DNA of 64,000 bases, from NCBI GenBank assembly GCA_024636155.1, contig JAGXHM010000038.1:1-64000 (forward strand), given 5' to 3'. Positions 7,751 to 16,780 of the stretch are shown here, in pieces. Origin of the DNA: Deltaproteobacteria bacterium (GTDB lineage: Bacteria > Desulfobacterota > Desulfuromonadia > Desulfuromonadales > BM103). Below the pieces are notes generated by a model that ran no database searches, was not told where the DNA came from, and saw only the letters and a list, made by a program, of their open reading frames with translations. A program made the position numbers and the translations under genes. Each line of letters opens with the position of its first letter. Position 1 is the first letter of the stretch.

Positions 7751-9205
7751 TCAGCTGCCAAGCTGGTGAACTTTGAGCAGGTTGGTGGTGCCTGGGTCAG
7801 AAAGTGGACTCCCCATGGTAATCACCACGATTTCCCCTTTTTTGAGCACCCCGGCCTCGAGTACCGCAGCGTCCACTGAACGAATCTGCGCTTCCGTATC
7901 ACCCTCGATATCAACCCGGATTGAACGTATTCCGGCATAAAGAGCCATGCGCCGCCGCACGGCCTGAGACGGCGTGACCGCATAGACCGGCATCGGCGGC
8001 CGGTTCTTGGCGACCAGGGCAGCGGTGCTGCCGGTTTGGGTGAAAGCCAGAATGGCTGCAGCACCAACGCTTACGGCAACCTGGCAGGCAGCCTGACCGA
8101 TCGCTTCAGGTAGACTACGGTGGCCTCTCGGTTCAGAAAGGGGATGGAAGAAACTCTCCTTCAGTTGCGGATCACGTTCAACATCGACAGCAACCCGCAC
8201 CATCATCTCCACAGCCTCGCAGGGGTATTTCCCTGAAGCGGTTTCCGCTGACAGCATGACTGCGTCAGTACCATCAAGAATGGCGTTGGCCACATCCGAG
8301 GTCTCGGCACGGGTCGGGCGCGGATTGTACACCATGCTCTCCAACATCTGGGTTGCTGTGATGACTGGCTTGCCAGCCAGATTACACTGCCGGATAATAT
8401 GCTTCTGGATCAACGGTACTTTTTCCGAATTAATTTCCACACCAAGATCGCCACGCGCCACCATGATGCCGTCAGAAACCGCGAGGATTTCCGCAAAAGC
8501 TTCTACCGCTTCAGGTTTTTCGATTTTGGCAATAATCTGGATTGATGATTGACGCTGCGAGAGTAGTCCCTTGAGTTGCACGACGTCAGCAGCTGAGCGG
8601 ACAAAAGAGAGCGCAAGGTAATCAAGGCCCAGTGTCAGGCAGAAGTCCAGATCGATTAAGTCTTTCTCCGTGAGTGCGGGCGCAGAAACCGCCACACCGG
8701 GTAAGTTCATGCCTTTGCGATTTTTAAGTTCGCCACCAACCACAACACGGCAATGCACGTCATTGCCTGCGATCTTTTCAACCCGTAGCTCAAGCAGGCC
8801 GTCATCGAGCAAAATCCTGTCACCACAACTCACGTCCTGCGGCAACGCATGATAGGTGGTTGGAATCAAACCATTCTCTCCGAGCACATCCGCCGTGGTA
8901 ACGACTACTGATTGGCCATCAATCAACGTCATGGCATCCCCACGCATCATGCCGGTACGGATCTTCGGTCCCTGCAGGTCACCGAGAATGGCAACTGCCT
9001 GACGGCGGTGACGGGAAAGTTCACGGATCATGGCGACTATTTCAGTCAATTCCGCATGCTGGCCATGGGAAAAGTTGAGCCGAAAGACATCGGCACCAGC
9101 TCTCATCAAGGCCAACAGCATCTCCCGCGAGGAACTCGCCGGGCCAACGGTAGCGACAATTTTGTTACGACGAAAAGTTGTGACAGGCAAATTAGACTCC
9201 TTCAT
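7751..9205 (-). CDS. pyk: Pyruvate kinase
   Basis: 484 aa, catalyses phosphoenolpyruvate plus ADP to pyruvate plus ATP. The N-terminal barrel begins [15 protein letters not shown] and has VFRLNFSHG. The signature [13 protein letters not shown] is followed by [11 protein letters not shown], and TATQMLESM and AETASGKYP are further conserved stretches. The C-terminal domain ends in the usual allosteric region. The gene is divergent from the PBP1A gene, with 154 bp between them that must hold both promoters. Confidence 0.97.
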   Translation of the reverse strand: MKESNLPVTTFRRNKIVATVGPASSSREMLLALMRAGADVFRLNFSHGQHAELTEIVAMIRELSRHRRQAVAILGDLQGPKIRTGMMRGDAMTLIDGQSVVVTTADVLGENGLIPTTYHALPQDVSCGDRILLDDGLLELRVEKIAGNDVHCRVVVGGELKNRKGMNLPGVAVSAPALTEKDLIDLDFCLTLGLDYLALSFVRSAADVVQLKGLLSQRQSSIQIIAKIEKPEAVEAFAEILAVSDGIMVARGDLGVEINSEKVPLIQKHIIRQCNLAGKPVITATQMLESMVYNPRPTRAETSDVANAILDGTDAVMLSAETASGKYPCEAVEMMVRVAVDVERDPQLKESFFHPLSEPRGHRSLPEAIGQAACQVAVSVGAAAILAFTQTGSTAALVAKNRPPMPVYAVTPSQAVRRRMALYAGIRSIRVDIEGDTEAQIRSVDAAVLEAGVLKKGEIVVITMGSPLSDPGTTNLLKVHQLGS

Positions 9206-9359
9206 TCATTACTTGTGACGGTCCAAAAACCTTCACATGATGAACATTATGTTCGTGTAGCACTAAACTATAGCATAGCGCAGACCCTGATTAAACCGGC
9301 AAAACGGTTGCCGCGGAGGGAATAGCTATGATAGAAGTATCTGTTGAATTGAGGTTTTT

Positions 9360-11795
9360 ATGCCGAAGCAGACAGACAAACAAACAAAATCGTTCCTCGC
9401 CATCCTGATCCGCTCCTTTTTTGGTCTGGGTCTACTTGGTTTGTCGCTGGCCGTCATCGTGCCGATCGGCGCCTATCTTTACATGTCCAAGTCACTGCCT
9501 CGCGTCGACACGCTTTCAGATTATCGGCCGCCGATCGTCACCAGGATACTTAGTAATGACGGGGCAATTATAGCTGAGTTTTTTGAAGAACGACGCATTA
9601 TCGTTCCTGTCTCACGCATGCCTAAGCAGTTGATTCAGGCGTTTGTCGCTGCCGAAGATTCAAATTTTTTCAAGCACCAGGGCGTCGACCTCGTCTCGAT
9701 CCTGAGGGCGGCTATAAAAAACATTGAAGCAGGCGGCATTGTCCAGGGCGGCAGCACAATCACCCAACAGGTTGCCAAGAGTCTGCTTTTGACTCCGGAG
9801 CGCAAGTTTAAACGTAAGTTCAAAGAGGCAATTCTCGCCTACCGTATGGAGAAGCGCCTGTCCAAGGAAGAGATCCTCTATCTTTACCTCAACCAGATTT
9901 TTCTCGGCCATGGCGCCTATGGCGTACAGGCCGCCGCCGAGAACTACTTCGACAAGGATGTCGAGAACCTGACCCTCGCCGAATGCAGCATACTCGCCGG
10001 TCTACCGAAAGCCCCCAGCCGCTACTCTCCCTACAGTCACTATGAACGCGCCAAAGATCGACAGGTCTACGTTCTCGGCCGCATGGTCAACGAAGGCTTC
10101 ATCAGTCAGGCAGAAGCCGATCAAGCTAAAACGGAAGAGTTGGAAATTCGACCACGCATCAATCAACACATTGCTGACGCAGCTTATTTCACCGAACAGG
10201 TCCGTCGCTACCTGGAAGACACCTACGGCGAAGAACTGCTTTACCGCGGCGGCCTCGAAGTCCATACCAGCATGAACCTGCAAATGCAGCTGGCTGGCCA
10301 GGCAGCGGTCCAGGCTAATCTGCGTGACCATGACAAGCGCCAGGGCTACCGCTGCCCCCTTACGGTTCTGAGCGTTGACGAAGAGACTGAGTTCCTCAGC
10401 CAACAGGCCAAAGATTTTGCCGAGCAACAACCACAACTTGATGACGTTATCGAAGCCGTAATCAGCGGCGCCGACAAAGAGAATCTTCATCTGCGCATTT
10501 CTGAACAGGAAGGCCGCATCGCGCTGAAAAGTGCCCAGTGGGCCGGCCCCCCACTCCTGGTTAAACGTTCTATCGAAGCGACCGGTAACGCCACCGAAAA
10601 GACCACCCGCCTGCCCCTTGGAGCCAAAGTACAGGCTCGGATTGTTGACATACCCAAAGAGGGGCCGTGGCAGCTGTCCCTTGAGCAAACGCCACAAGCC
10701 CAGGGGGCGTTGCTGGCGATGGATCCGCATAATGGTCAGATCAAGGTGATGGTGGGCGGCTATGATTTCCGCACCAGTCAGTTCAACCGTGTCCTCCAGG
10801 CTCACCGCCTGCCCGGTTCGGCAATGAAGCCACTTATCTACGCTGCCGCCCTCGATAAAGGCTACACCCCGGCCACCATAATTCTCGACACCCCCCTGAT
10901 TTACAAAGAGCGCCTTGAGAGTGGTGAAATAAAAGAGTGGAAACCGAAAAACTACTCCAAGCGCTTCTACGGGCCGGTGCCGTTACGCACCGCGCTAGCT
11001 AAATCGTACAATGTCATTACGATCAAAATTCTCGAAGACATCGGCGTGCGCTATGCCGCCAACTACGCCCACAAACTCGGCATTGAATCGCATCTCGACG
11101 AGGACCTGACGCTCGGCCTCGGCTCGTCCGCGTTAACGCCGATGGAGCTGGCACGCAGCTATTCGGTTCTGGCAAACGGTGGCGTCAAGGTTATGCCGAC
11201 CTATATCAACAGGGTTCTGGATCGTGACGGCAAGATCATCGAGTCGAATGATCCGGCGGATTTCCCCGCAGGACCACAGGCGGGACAGAAGTTGATCGGC
11301 CAATCACGCAGTCGGGTCATCAGTGCAGAGACCGCTTACCTGACTACCAATATCCTGGAAAGCGTGGTCCAAAATGGCACAGGCTGGCGCGCCAGAGCCT
11401 TAAATCGTCCAACTGCGGGCAAGACTGGCACCACCAACGAGCTGAAGGACGCCTGGTTCATCGGCTATGTCCAGCAACTCCTGGCGGTCACCTGGGTCGG
11501 CTATGATCTCGAACGCCCGCTGGGCAGAACGGAAACCGGCTCCCAGGCTGCCGCACCAGCCTGGGTCGCTTTCATGTCGGAGGCTACCAAGGATATGCCG
11601 GTCGAGCACTTTCCGGTGCCTGACAGCATCGAGTTCCGGCCGATCGATCCTCTTACCGGTTTGTTGGCACCCGAGGATAGTCCTGAAATTGTTATCGAGG
11701 CTTTTGCACCCAACACAGCGCCGGTGCGTTATGCGATTGAGGAGAAGACTCCTCAGGCTAGGGATTTTTTCCGGTTGGATATGGATGAACTCTGA
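9360..11795 (+). CDS. mrcA: Penicillin-binding protein 1A (bifunctional class A PBP)
   Basis: 811 aa, builds and cross-links peptidoglycan. There is one N-terminal transmembrane helix (about 13-42). The GT51 glycosyltransferase domain shows AAEDSNFFKHQGVD, GGSTITQQVAKSLLL, KRKFKEAI and LNQIFLGHGAYGVQAAAENYF. An intervening OB-like region precedes the transpeptidase. The transpeptidase motifs are SAMK (Ser487), SYN and KTGTTNE (about 688-694). It is monocistronic, with a clear terminator downstream. The glycosyltransferase-first order and length fit PBP1A. Confidence 0.96.
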   Translation: MPKQTDKQTKSFLAILIRSFFGLGLLGLSLAVIVPIGAYLYMSKSLPRVDTLSDYRPPIVTRILSNDGAIIAEFFEERRIIVPVSRMPKQLIQAFVAAEDSNFFKHQGVDLVSILRAAIKNIEAGGIVQGGSTITQQVAKSLLLTPERKFKRKFKEAILAYRMEKRLSKEEILYLYLNQIFLGHGAYGVQAAAENYFDKDVENLTLAECSILAGLPKAPSRYSPYSHYERAKDRQVYVLGRMVNEGFISQAEADQAKTEELEIRPRINQHIADAAYFTEQVRRYLEDTYGEELLYRGGLEVHTSMNLQMQLAGQAAVQANLRDHDKRQGYRCPLTVLSVDEETEFLSQQAKDFAEQQPQLDDVIEAVISGADKENLHLRISEQEGRIALKSAQWAGPPLLVKRSIEATGNATEKTTRLPLGAKVQARIVDIPKEGPWQLSLEQTPQAQGALLAMDPHNGQIKVMVGGYDFRTSQFNRVLQAHRLPGSAMKPLIYAAALDKGYTPATIILDTPLIYKERLESGEIKEWKPKNYSKRFYGPVPLRTALAKSYNVITIKILEDIGVRYAANYAHKLGIESHLDEDLTLGLGSSALTPMELARSYSVLANGGVKVMPTYINRVLDRDGKIIESNDPADFPAGPQAGQKLIGQSRSRVISAETAYLTTNILESVVQNGTGWRARALNRPTAGKTGTTNELKDAWFIGYVQQLLAVTWVGYDLERPLGRTETGSQAAAPAWVAFMSEATKDMPVEHFPVPDSIEFRPIDPLTGLLAPEDSPEIVIEAFAPNTAPVRYAIEEKTPQARDFFRLDMDEL

Positions 11796-11818
11796 TGCTA
11801 TCTTTTGATGACTGTTTG

Positions 11819-11854
11819 TAAAAAGGGTCCGGCGAAAGCCGGATCCTCTTTTTT
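11819..11854 (+). terminator. Intrinsic terminator of the PBP1A gene
   Basis: GGGTCCGGC-GAAA-GCCGGATCC forms a GC-rich stem with a GAAA tetraloop, followed by TCTTTTTT. It lies 24 bp after the stop codon. Confidence 0.9.
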
Positions 11855-11892
11855 GTTACCCTTTTTGCTTTTGACTTTCCCTATGAACTGCA

Positions 11893-11967
11893 AAACCAGA
11901 ACCGCGGGTCGCGTCCCGCAGACGCCATACTCTTTTGATGGCCCAAAAGAGTATGCAGAAAAGGGCC
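11893..11967 (+). repeat. Hairpin repeat, left copy
   Basis: The segment AACCGCGGGTCGCGTCCCGC...AGACGCCATAC followed by the 12-bp hairpin CATACTCTTTTG / CAAAAGAGTATG recurs in inverted orientation at 12346-12421. In the second copy the hairpin is preserved with different bases. The left copy is followed by GC-rich sequence that may belong to the same element. Confidence 0.7.
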
Positions 11968-12345
11968 TTGCGCTGCGCTAGGCATTTCTTGCGCCGCGGG
12001 TCGGTGCGTTGAACACTTTTGTGCTATGGGATCGGGGGTGCGTCGTTGTTTGCTTCGACTTACTTGCAGTCGTAGTTGGCGTTGCTCTCTGCTGATTTAG
12101 CGTAGTTTACATTTCAGGAGGCCTGAGAACCTAAGCGAGAAACCTGCACATTAATTCAGGAGTTATTGCTTTGTGGTTCAATGACACTTAATGGCAGAAC
12201 TATTAAAGATTAGAACAGTGCTTGTTAGTAACAAGAATGGGTCCTCAAGGGCCCGTTCTCGTAATGGCTCCGAGACTATTATGTCTGTGCGCACATTGTT
12301 AATGACACCGTTTGCACCGCACATGGAGGTGCCCACCGCAAGGTG
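11968..12345. other. Gene-free interior between the hairpin repeats
   Basis: No ORF with a convincing start or family was found. Short hairpins occur: CTTGTT-AGT-AACAAG (12221-12235), then an 11-bp stem AGAATGGGTCC-TCAA-GGGCCCGTTCT (12234-12259). It could be decayed mobile DNA or encode a structured RNA. Function is unknown. Confidence 0.4.
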
Positions 12346-12421
12346 AAGGCATTTTTGCTTACTTTTGTTGCCGGACAAAAGTATGGCGTCTGGCGGGACG
12401 AGCCCCGCCGGTCTTGTTTCT
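12346..12421 (-). repeat. Hairpin repeat, right (inverted) copy
   Basis: Inverted counterpart of 11893-11967. It shares CAGACGCCATAC and the GC-rich block, and has its own stem TACTTTTGT / ACAAAAGTA. Together the two copies bracket about 380 bp without genes. Confidence 0.7.
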
Positions 12422-12478
12422 GATGTTGGTTTGGTTAACAGCCACAGAATACCCCCTCTTTAACAACGGGGACAGTTC

Positions 12479-13132
12479 CTACTTCTGACGCCCAACCCCA
12501 ACCTGTGGACAACGATCAACCACCGGACAAGCCGAACACCAGGCAGTCTGAGCCCGGCAGCATTGCCGACCATGAAAAATAAGAACGTGCGCAGCCTGCG
12601 TCCAACGCTCGGCAGGCAATAACTTACAGAGCTGCTTTTCCACTCCTTCTGCTGTGGATGCTGTCGTCCAACCGAGCCGCCCGGCAATCCGACCAACGTG
12701 GGTATCCACAACCATTCCTGGAACATCAAAAGCATTTCCCAAAACCACATTCGCAGTTTTACGACCAACTCCAGGTAAGGCGACCAGAGATGACATCTGT
12801 CGAGGAACTTCACCACTGTGCAAGGTTACCAGTGCTGTCGCACAGCCGATCAGGTTTTTTGCTTTATTCCGGAAAAATCCTGTTGAACGGATCAGATTTT
12901 CAACTTCTGCCACTTCTGCATTCGACATACTTACAGGATCGGGAAAGCGATTAAAAAGCTCTGCCGTCACCATGTTTACTCGAACATCTGTACATTGTGC
13001 AGAGAGAATTGTTGCAGCCAGAAGCTGCCAAGGGTTCTGATGGGTGAGGGCGCAATGAGCATCCTGATAGGTCGCTTCCAGACAATCGAGTGTCGCGAGT
13101 GCGTGGAGAGGTGTAATTCGGAGCGTTTTCAT
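12479..13132 (-). CDS. nth: Endonuclease III
   Basis: 217 aa bifunctional DNA glycosylase/AP lyase for oxidised pyrimidines. The helix-hairpin-helix LPGVGRKTANVVLGN carries the catalytic Lys, and VVDTHVGRIAGRLGW carries the catalytic Asp. The C-terminal 4Fe-4S site is complete (C-x6-C-x2-C-x5-C in CRAQTAWCSACPVVDRC). The stop codon sits inside AAGTAGGAACTGTCCCC, a short motif I associate with REP-type repeats. It is convergent with the PBP1A gene across the 11.8-12.5 kb repeat block. Confidence 0.95.
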   Translation of the reverse strand: MKTLRITPLHALATLDCLEATYQDAHCALTHQNPWQLLAATILSAQCTDVRVNMVTAELFNRFPDPVSMSNAEVAEVENLIRSTGFFRNKAKNLIGCATALVTLHSGEVPRQMSSLVALPGVGRKTANVVLGNAFDVPGMVVDTHVGRIAGRLGWTTASTAEGVEKQLCKLLPAERWTQAAHVLIFHGRQCCRAQTAWCSACPVVDRCPQVGVGRQK

Positions 13133-13386
13133 CGTTATGGGGTTGCTACCAGCTTCGCTTTAAATATAGTGATCAACCTTGGTCACAGATTTTTCCACAA
13201 CAGGCCAACTGGACTCATTTGTAAACCCTGGAAGGGCGCTATGTCTGTTTCTGATTTGGAATCTAGCACTTTTTGCAAAGTCCAGGAAATCAAGCCTTTG
13301 AGCGGAGGCGTAGTAATTTACGCCGCACAATCAAATGCGCAGATTGACGCCGAGCTTGCGGAAAAGGGCGTTTTCCAAAGAGAAAC
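13133..13386. repeat. Intergenic region with dispersed repeat copy B
   Basis: The 254 bp between nth and the EEP-fold gene contain copy B (about 13247-13386) of the repeat found upstream of tolQ, in opposite orientation. Shared stretches include TTTGAGCGGAGGCGTAGTA and GCGTCAATCTGCGCATTTGA (reverse complement). The repeat ends at the stop codon of the EEP gene. No ORF is supported. The nth promoter should lie in the remaining bases near 13133-13230. Confidence 0.75.
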
Positions 13387-14124
13387 TCAGCCGGGTGCTG
13401 CTTCCATACGACTCGCAGCAAGTGGCCGCAAACGCACTGACCGACGCGTATCCGTAACCTGCACCGTCATCGTCAGCGGCAGATGACTGGACGCCTGGCG
13501 GGCCATGAAGCTGCGATTGATCGAAGCCTCAAGTACGCGCACTTCACCCCTCAAGTAAGCTCGATCACGCCCAAAAACCGGCAGGCGGGAGGGGTAAGTG
13601 CCTCGCCAAAGCGGCCGGCGGGTTCGACGCAGGACTGAAGCTAACTCCAGGTTACCTGCGCCGCAGAAATAGTCGGCAAAATCACCCAGAATCAGCGTCG
13701 GGCAAACCAGAGACGGATGACCAAGCAGTTCCGGGCCAAGCAGCTTCGCAATCTGGAGACTACGAAAACGGGGGAAACTGTCAAGACAGACGTTGAGCAG
13801 ATGCATACGCTTACCACCAAGTTCCACATCGGCGCGCAGACACTGACCACCGAAACCAAGATCGAATTTTTGCACAGCCTTGAGTGGGAAAAAAGAAAGG
13901 TAGGCAAGCGTACCGCCGCCACCCGCATCACGAAACACACTGAGGCCGAGACGTTCTGCCAAATAGGGCAGGATATCGAGATGATGGGCACTACCGAACT
14001 CCTGGATAGCGATGATATCGGGAGCGGTATCTGCGATCACATTCAAGATTCGGTCAGGATTAATCTGACCGTCACTGCCACGGCAATGCTGTATGTTGTA
14101 CGTCATAATGCGAGCGGTGGTCAT
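13387..14124 (-). CDS. Endonuclease/exonuclease/phosphatase-fold protein, probably catalytically altered
   Basis: 245 aa, EEP superfamily. Family motifs are recognisable: TYNIQHCRG near the N-terminus, PDIIAIQEF with the metal-binding Glu, LILGDFAD, RDRAYLRG and SSHLPLTMTV. The usual GDFN is GDFA and the usual SDHxP is SSHLP, so two active-site residues are replaced. The protein may be a weak or inactive nuclease. The ORF-track start is a TTG inside a perfect hairpin. ATG 14124 with GAGG 5 nt upstream is preferred. The stop abuts dispersed repeat copy B, which may have changed the C-terminus. Confidence 0.75.
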   Translation of the reverse strand: MTTARIMTYNIQHCRGSDGQINPDRILNVIADTAPDIIAIQEFGSAHHLDILPYLAERLGLSVFRDAGGGGTLAYLSFFPLKAVQKFDLGFGGQCLRADVELGGKRMHLLNVCLDSFPRFRSLQIAKLLGPELLGHPSLVCPTLILGDFADYFCGAGNLELASVLRRTRRPLWRGTYPSRLPVFGRDRAYLRGEVRVLEASINRSFMARQASSHLPLTMTVQVTDTRRSVRLRPLAASRMEAAPG

Positions 14125-14146
14125 ACCTACCTCGCTACGGTTCGTC

Positions 14147-14180
14147 AAGTCTGGCAGATTTCAGGGAATCTGCCAGACTT
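14147..14180. other. Perfect 14-bp stem-loop between cyclophilin and EEP genes
   Basis: AAGTCTGGCAGATT, a 6-nt loop, then AATCTGCCAGACTT: fully complementary arms. No T-tract follows on either strand, so it is not a textbook intrinsic terminator. It lies just upstream of the EEP-fold gene start and could attenuate or stabilise the minus-strand transcript. Confidence 0.6.
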
Positions 14181-14218
14181 AACATGAATCAACCACCACA
14201 AAAAGTGTGGCGATCAGT

Positions 14219-14788
14219 TTATTGCTGTGTCGCGCGTTTGACACTACGAATAATAACCGGCTCGACAGGGACATCACTAAACCGGCGATAGGTGTGGGTT
14301 GCGGTGGCACCGATCTTGTCAACCACATCCATACCTTTGACGACCTTGCCGAATACGGCATAGCCATAACCTCTGACCGTGGTATCTCTGTGATCGAGAA
14401 AACCATTATCCTTGAGATTGATGAAGAACTGACTGGTCGCACTGTCAACCTCCCCGGTACGCGCCATGGCAATGGTGCCACGCAGGTTGCGCAGACCGTT
14501 GCTGGCCTCATTCTTGATCTTTCCTCTGGTCTCTTTGGGCACCATCTCTGTGCTGAAATTTCCGCCCTGGATCATGAAATCTTTGATGACCCGATGGAAG
14601 ATCGTGTCGTTATAGTGCAGACCGTCAGTATAGGTCAGGAAGTTGGCAACCGACTGCGGGGCCTTTTCGGTGTTCAGTTCCACTGTAATCTCACCATAAT
14701 TGGTCTCAATAACAACCAGCTCTACAGCAAGAACCGGGGTGCTCATAAACATGGCCACGACAAATAGACTCAATAAAATTCTTTTCAT
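14219..14788 (-). CDS. Cyclophilin-type peptidyl-prolyl isomerase, exported
   Basis: 189 aa. A signal peptide (MKRILLSLFVVAMFMSTPVLA) precedes a cyclophilin domain. Visible motifs are VELNTEKAPQSVANFL, HYNDTIFHRVIKDFMIQGG with the catalytic Arg, and SATSQFFINLKDNGFLDH. It probably acts as a periplasmic proline isomerase (PpiA-like). It lies downstream of gpsA, separated by a short gap, same strand. Confidence 0.93.
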   Translation of the reverse strand: MKRILLSLFVVAMFMSTPVLAVELVVIETNYGEITVELNTEKAPQSVANFLTYTDGLHYNDTIFHRVIKDFMIQGGNFSTEMVPKETRGKIKNEASNGLRNLRGTIAMARTGEVDSATSQFFINLKDNGFLDHRDTTVRGYGYAVFGKVVKGMDVVDKIGATATHTYRRFSDVPVEPVIIRSVKRATQQ

Positions 14789-14836
14789 GGTTCTTATCCC
14801 TTTCTTGTCTCTGCAACGACGGGTAAGTAGCAGGCT

Positions 14837-15841
14837 TTATTCCTCCTCAGAGGAAAGTGCCCGATTCATTAAATCGGTGACAGCCTGCTGAGGATCCTTG
14901 TTTTCGTAAAGAATCTGGTACATCTGTTCGGTGATCGGCATGGCGACACCGAGCTTGGTCGCCAACTGATAAGCCGAGAGGGTGGTCTTAACTCCTTCAG
15001 CAACCATACGCATCTGGTTGAGAATTTCATCCAACTTGCGGCCGCGCCCCAGCTCGATACCAACCGAACGGTTTCGGGAAAGGTCTCCGGTGCAGGTCAA
15101 CACCAGGTCGCCCATACCGGCCAAACCGGCAAAAGTCGCTTCCTGAGCCCCCAGCGCTTCACCGAGACGGGCTATTTCAGCCAAGCCGCGCGTAATCAGG
15201 GCGGCGCGTGCATTATGGTTGAAGCCAAGCCCGTCAGCGACACCGGCGGCCAGTGCAATAACGTTCTTCAACGCTCCACCAATTTCAATACCAACAACAT
15301 CCTGGTTGGTGTAAACCCGGAAATACTCCGTACTGAATATCTTCTGCACCTGACAAGCGACAGCTAAGTCATCACTGGCCACAGCGACTGCAGTAGGTTG
15401 CTCTGCGGCGACCTCTCTGGCAAAGGACGGACCGGAGAGAAAAGCACTACGCTGCTTGACGTCTGTGCCAAGCACCTCCTGCAGAACTTCTGACATGGTT
15501 AGCAGCGAATCGTTTTCAATCCCTTTGGCTGCCGAAATCAGCAGACAGTCGTCTGACAAATAAGATTTAAGCCGGTTGAGAACAGGGCGCATGACCTGCG
15601 ACGGTGACACCAACAGCAACGCCTTACGGCCTTGAACAGCATCAGCGAGAACATTGGTATAGGAAAGGTTGGGGGAGAGGGGTATTCCGTCCAGGTAAAG
15701 ATCGTTGATGCGGGTCTCAGTCAGGCGAACGGCCAGATCTTGTTCATAAACCCAGAGAGTAACATCGTAACCTTTTTTTGCTAACAGGTTGGCAAGGGTT
15801 GTTCCCCAACTACCAGCGCCGATGACCCCGATTTTCGTCAT
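14837..15841 (-). CDS. gpsA: Glycerol-3-phosphate dehydrogenase [NAD(P)+]
   Basis: 334 aa, makes sn-glycerol-3-phosphate from dihydroxyacetone phosphate for phospholipid synthesis. The N-terminal NAD(P)-binding motif is GVIGAGSWGTTLANLL. SAAKGIEN and LSGPSFAREVA follow, then the catalytic Lys region GALKNVIALAAGVADGLGFN. The ORF track adds 13 residues. ATG 15841 with AGAGG 7 nt upstream starts exactly at the conserved MTKIGVIG. Confidence 0.96.
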   Translation of the reverse strand: MTKIGVIGAGSWGTTLANLLAKKGYDVTLWVYEQDLAVRLTETRINDLYLDGIPLSPNLSYTNVLADAVQGRKALLLVSPSQVMRPVLNRLKSYLSDDCLLISAAKGIENDSLLTMSEVLQEVLGTDVKQRSAFLSGPSFAREVAAEQPTAVAVASDDLAVACQVQKIFSTEYFRVYTNQDVVGIEIGGALKNVIALAAGVADGLGFNHNARAALITRGLAEIARLGEALGAQEATFAGLAGMGDLVLTCTGDLSRNRSVGIELGRGRKLDEILNQMRMVAEGVKTTLSAYQLATKLGVAMPITEQMYQILYENKDPQQAVTDLMNRALSSEEE

Positions 15842-15895
15842 GATAAAACCTCTGCAGGTTGTAAGCAGTCTGTCGGACAAGCAGTGGACTGGCCG

Positions 15896-16780
15896 TTAGA
15901 TGGCTTTCTTCTTCTTTTCGATTCGCTCGCGCACCTGCGCTGTTTTCCGTTCCAGTATATCCTGATTGGGATAAATTCCTGCCAGACCTTCGAGAATTTC
16001 CAACGCATCAAGCAGCTCTTCCTGCTCTTCCAGAACGGTTGCCAGACCGAAACTAGCTTCGAGGGCGTAAGGACTATCTGCCCACCGTTCTATAACCAAC
16101 CGATAAGCACCGGCAGCCTCGGGAAGCTTACCCTCCAGAGCATAGGTCATAGCAATACGATACTGCACTTCGGCAATCAGGCTACTCTGTGGATAATTCT
16201 TAAACAAACTCTCGAACTCAATCCGGGCCTGATCGAAATTATTTAATCGGAAGTAGCAGTCAGCAACCTCGTACTGCAACAGATCGTTTTCCGGGTCAGG
16301 CTGATCGAGGACTTTCTGGTAAACCGCTATCGCCTGGCTGCAGTCGTTGAGGCGGTACTTGTAAAGGACGGCAACCTGTTTTCTGGCAGGCCCGACCTCT
16401 GTGGCGTCAGGAAAATCCCGTTCCAGAAGAAGATAGGTCAACAAGGCATCGGAATAGCGCCCCAGATACAAATCCTGGATCTCAGCCGTCTGCAAAAGCG
16501 ACTGGGGACTTCGTGAAGAATTAGGATATTCATCGTGCAGTTTCTCGAAAAGATCCACTGCCTCGACATATTTCCCTGCTTGTCTAAGTGCCAAACCTCT
16601 CTGAAACGTCTCTTCGAGCCTCGTCTGCAGGTTGGCGTAATGCCAGAAACTTCCGGCGGTAACCAGTAGTACAAAAATCAGACCGAGAAAAACCCAGAGC
16701 CGTTTTTTAGGCGCCTTCCTCTGGCGCTTCAACTCCTCCATCAGGAGTTGTTTCTTCAATTTCTGGATTTCCTTCGTCAT
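15896..16780 (-). CDS. Membrane-anchored TPR protein
   Basis: About 294 aa. A Lys/Arg-rich N-terminus precedes one transmembrane helix ([19 protein letters not shown]), followed by repeated TPR-like units ([69 protein letters not shown]). No catalytic domain is seen. A scaffold role in the envelope is inferred. The likely ATG (16780) lies inside gyrA, giving a 74-bp out-of-phase overlap. ATG 16741 is an alternative. Neither has a strong ribosome-binding site, so coupling to gyrA translation is plausible. Confidence 0.75.
   Translation of the reverse strand: MTKEIQKLKKQLLMEELKRQRKAPKKRLWVFLGLIFVLLVTAGSFWHYANLQTRLEETFQRGLALRQAGKYVEAVDLFEKLHDEYPNSSRSPQSLLQTAEIQDLYLGRYSDALLTYLLLERDFPDATEVGPARKQVAVLYKYRLNDCSQAIAVYQKVLDQPDPENDLLQYEVADCYFRLNNFDQARIEFESLFKNYPQSSLIAEVQYRIAMTYALEGKLPEAAGAYRLVIERWADSPYALEASFGLATVLEEQEELLDALEILEGLAGIYPNQDILERKTAQVRERIEKKKKAI

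Noticed and set aside
10002-10805. 267-aa minus-strand ORF inside the PBP1A gene
   Set aside because: Shadow frame; PBP1A motifs continue through this region on the plus strand.
12178-12378. 66-aa minus-strand ORF in the repeat block
   Set aside because: It spans the right hairpin repeat and has no recognisable domain; the repeat explains the open frame.
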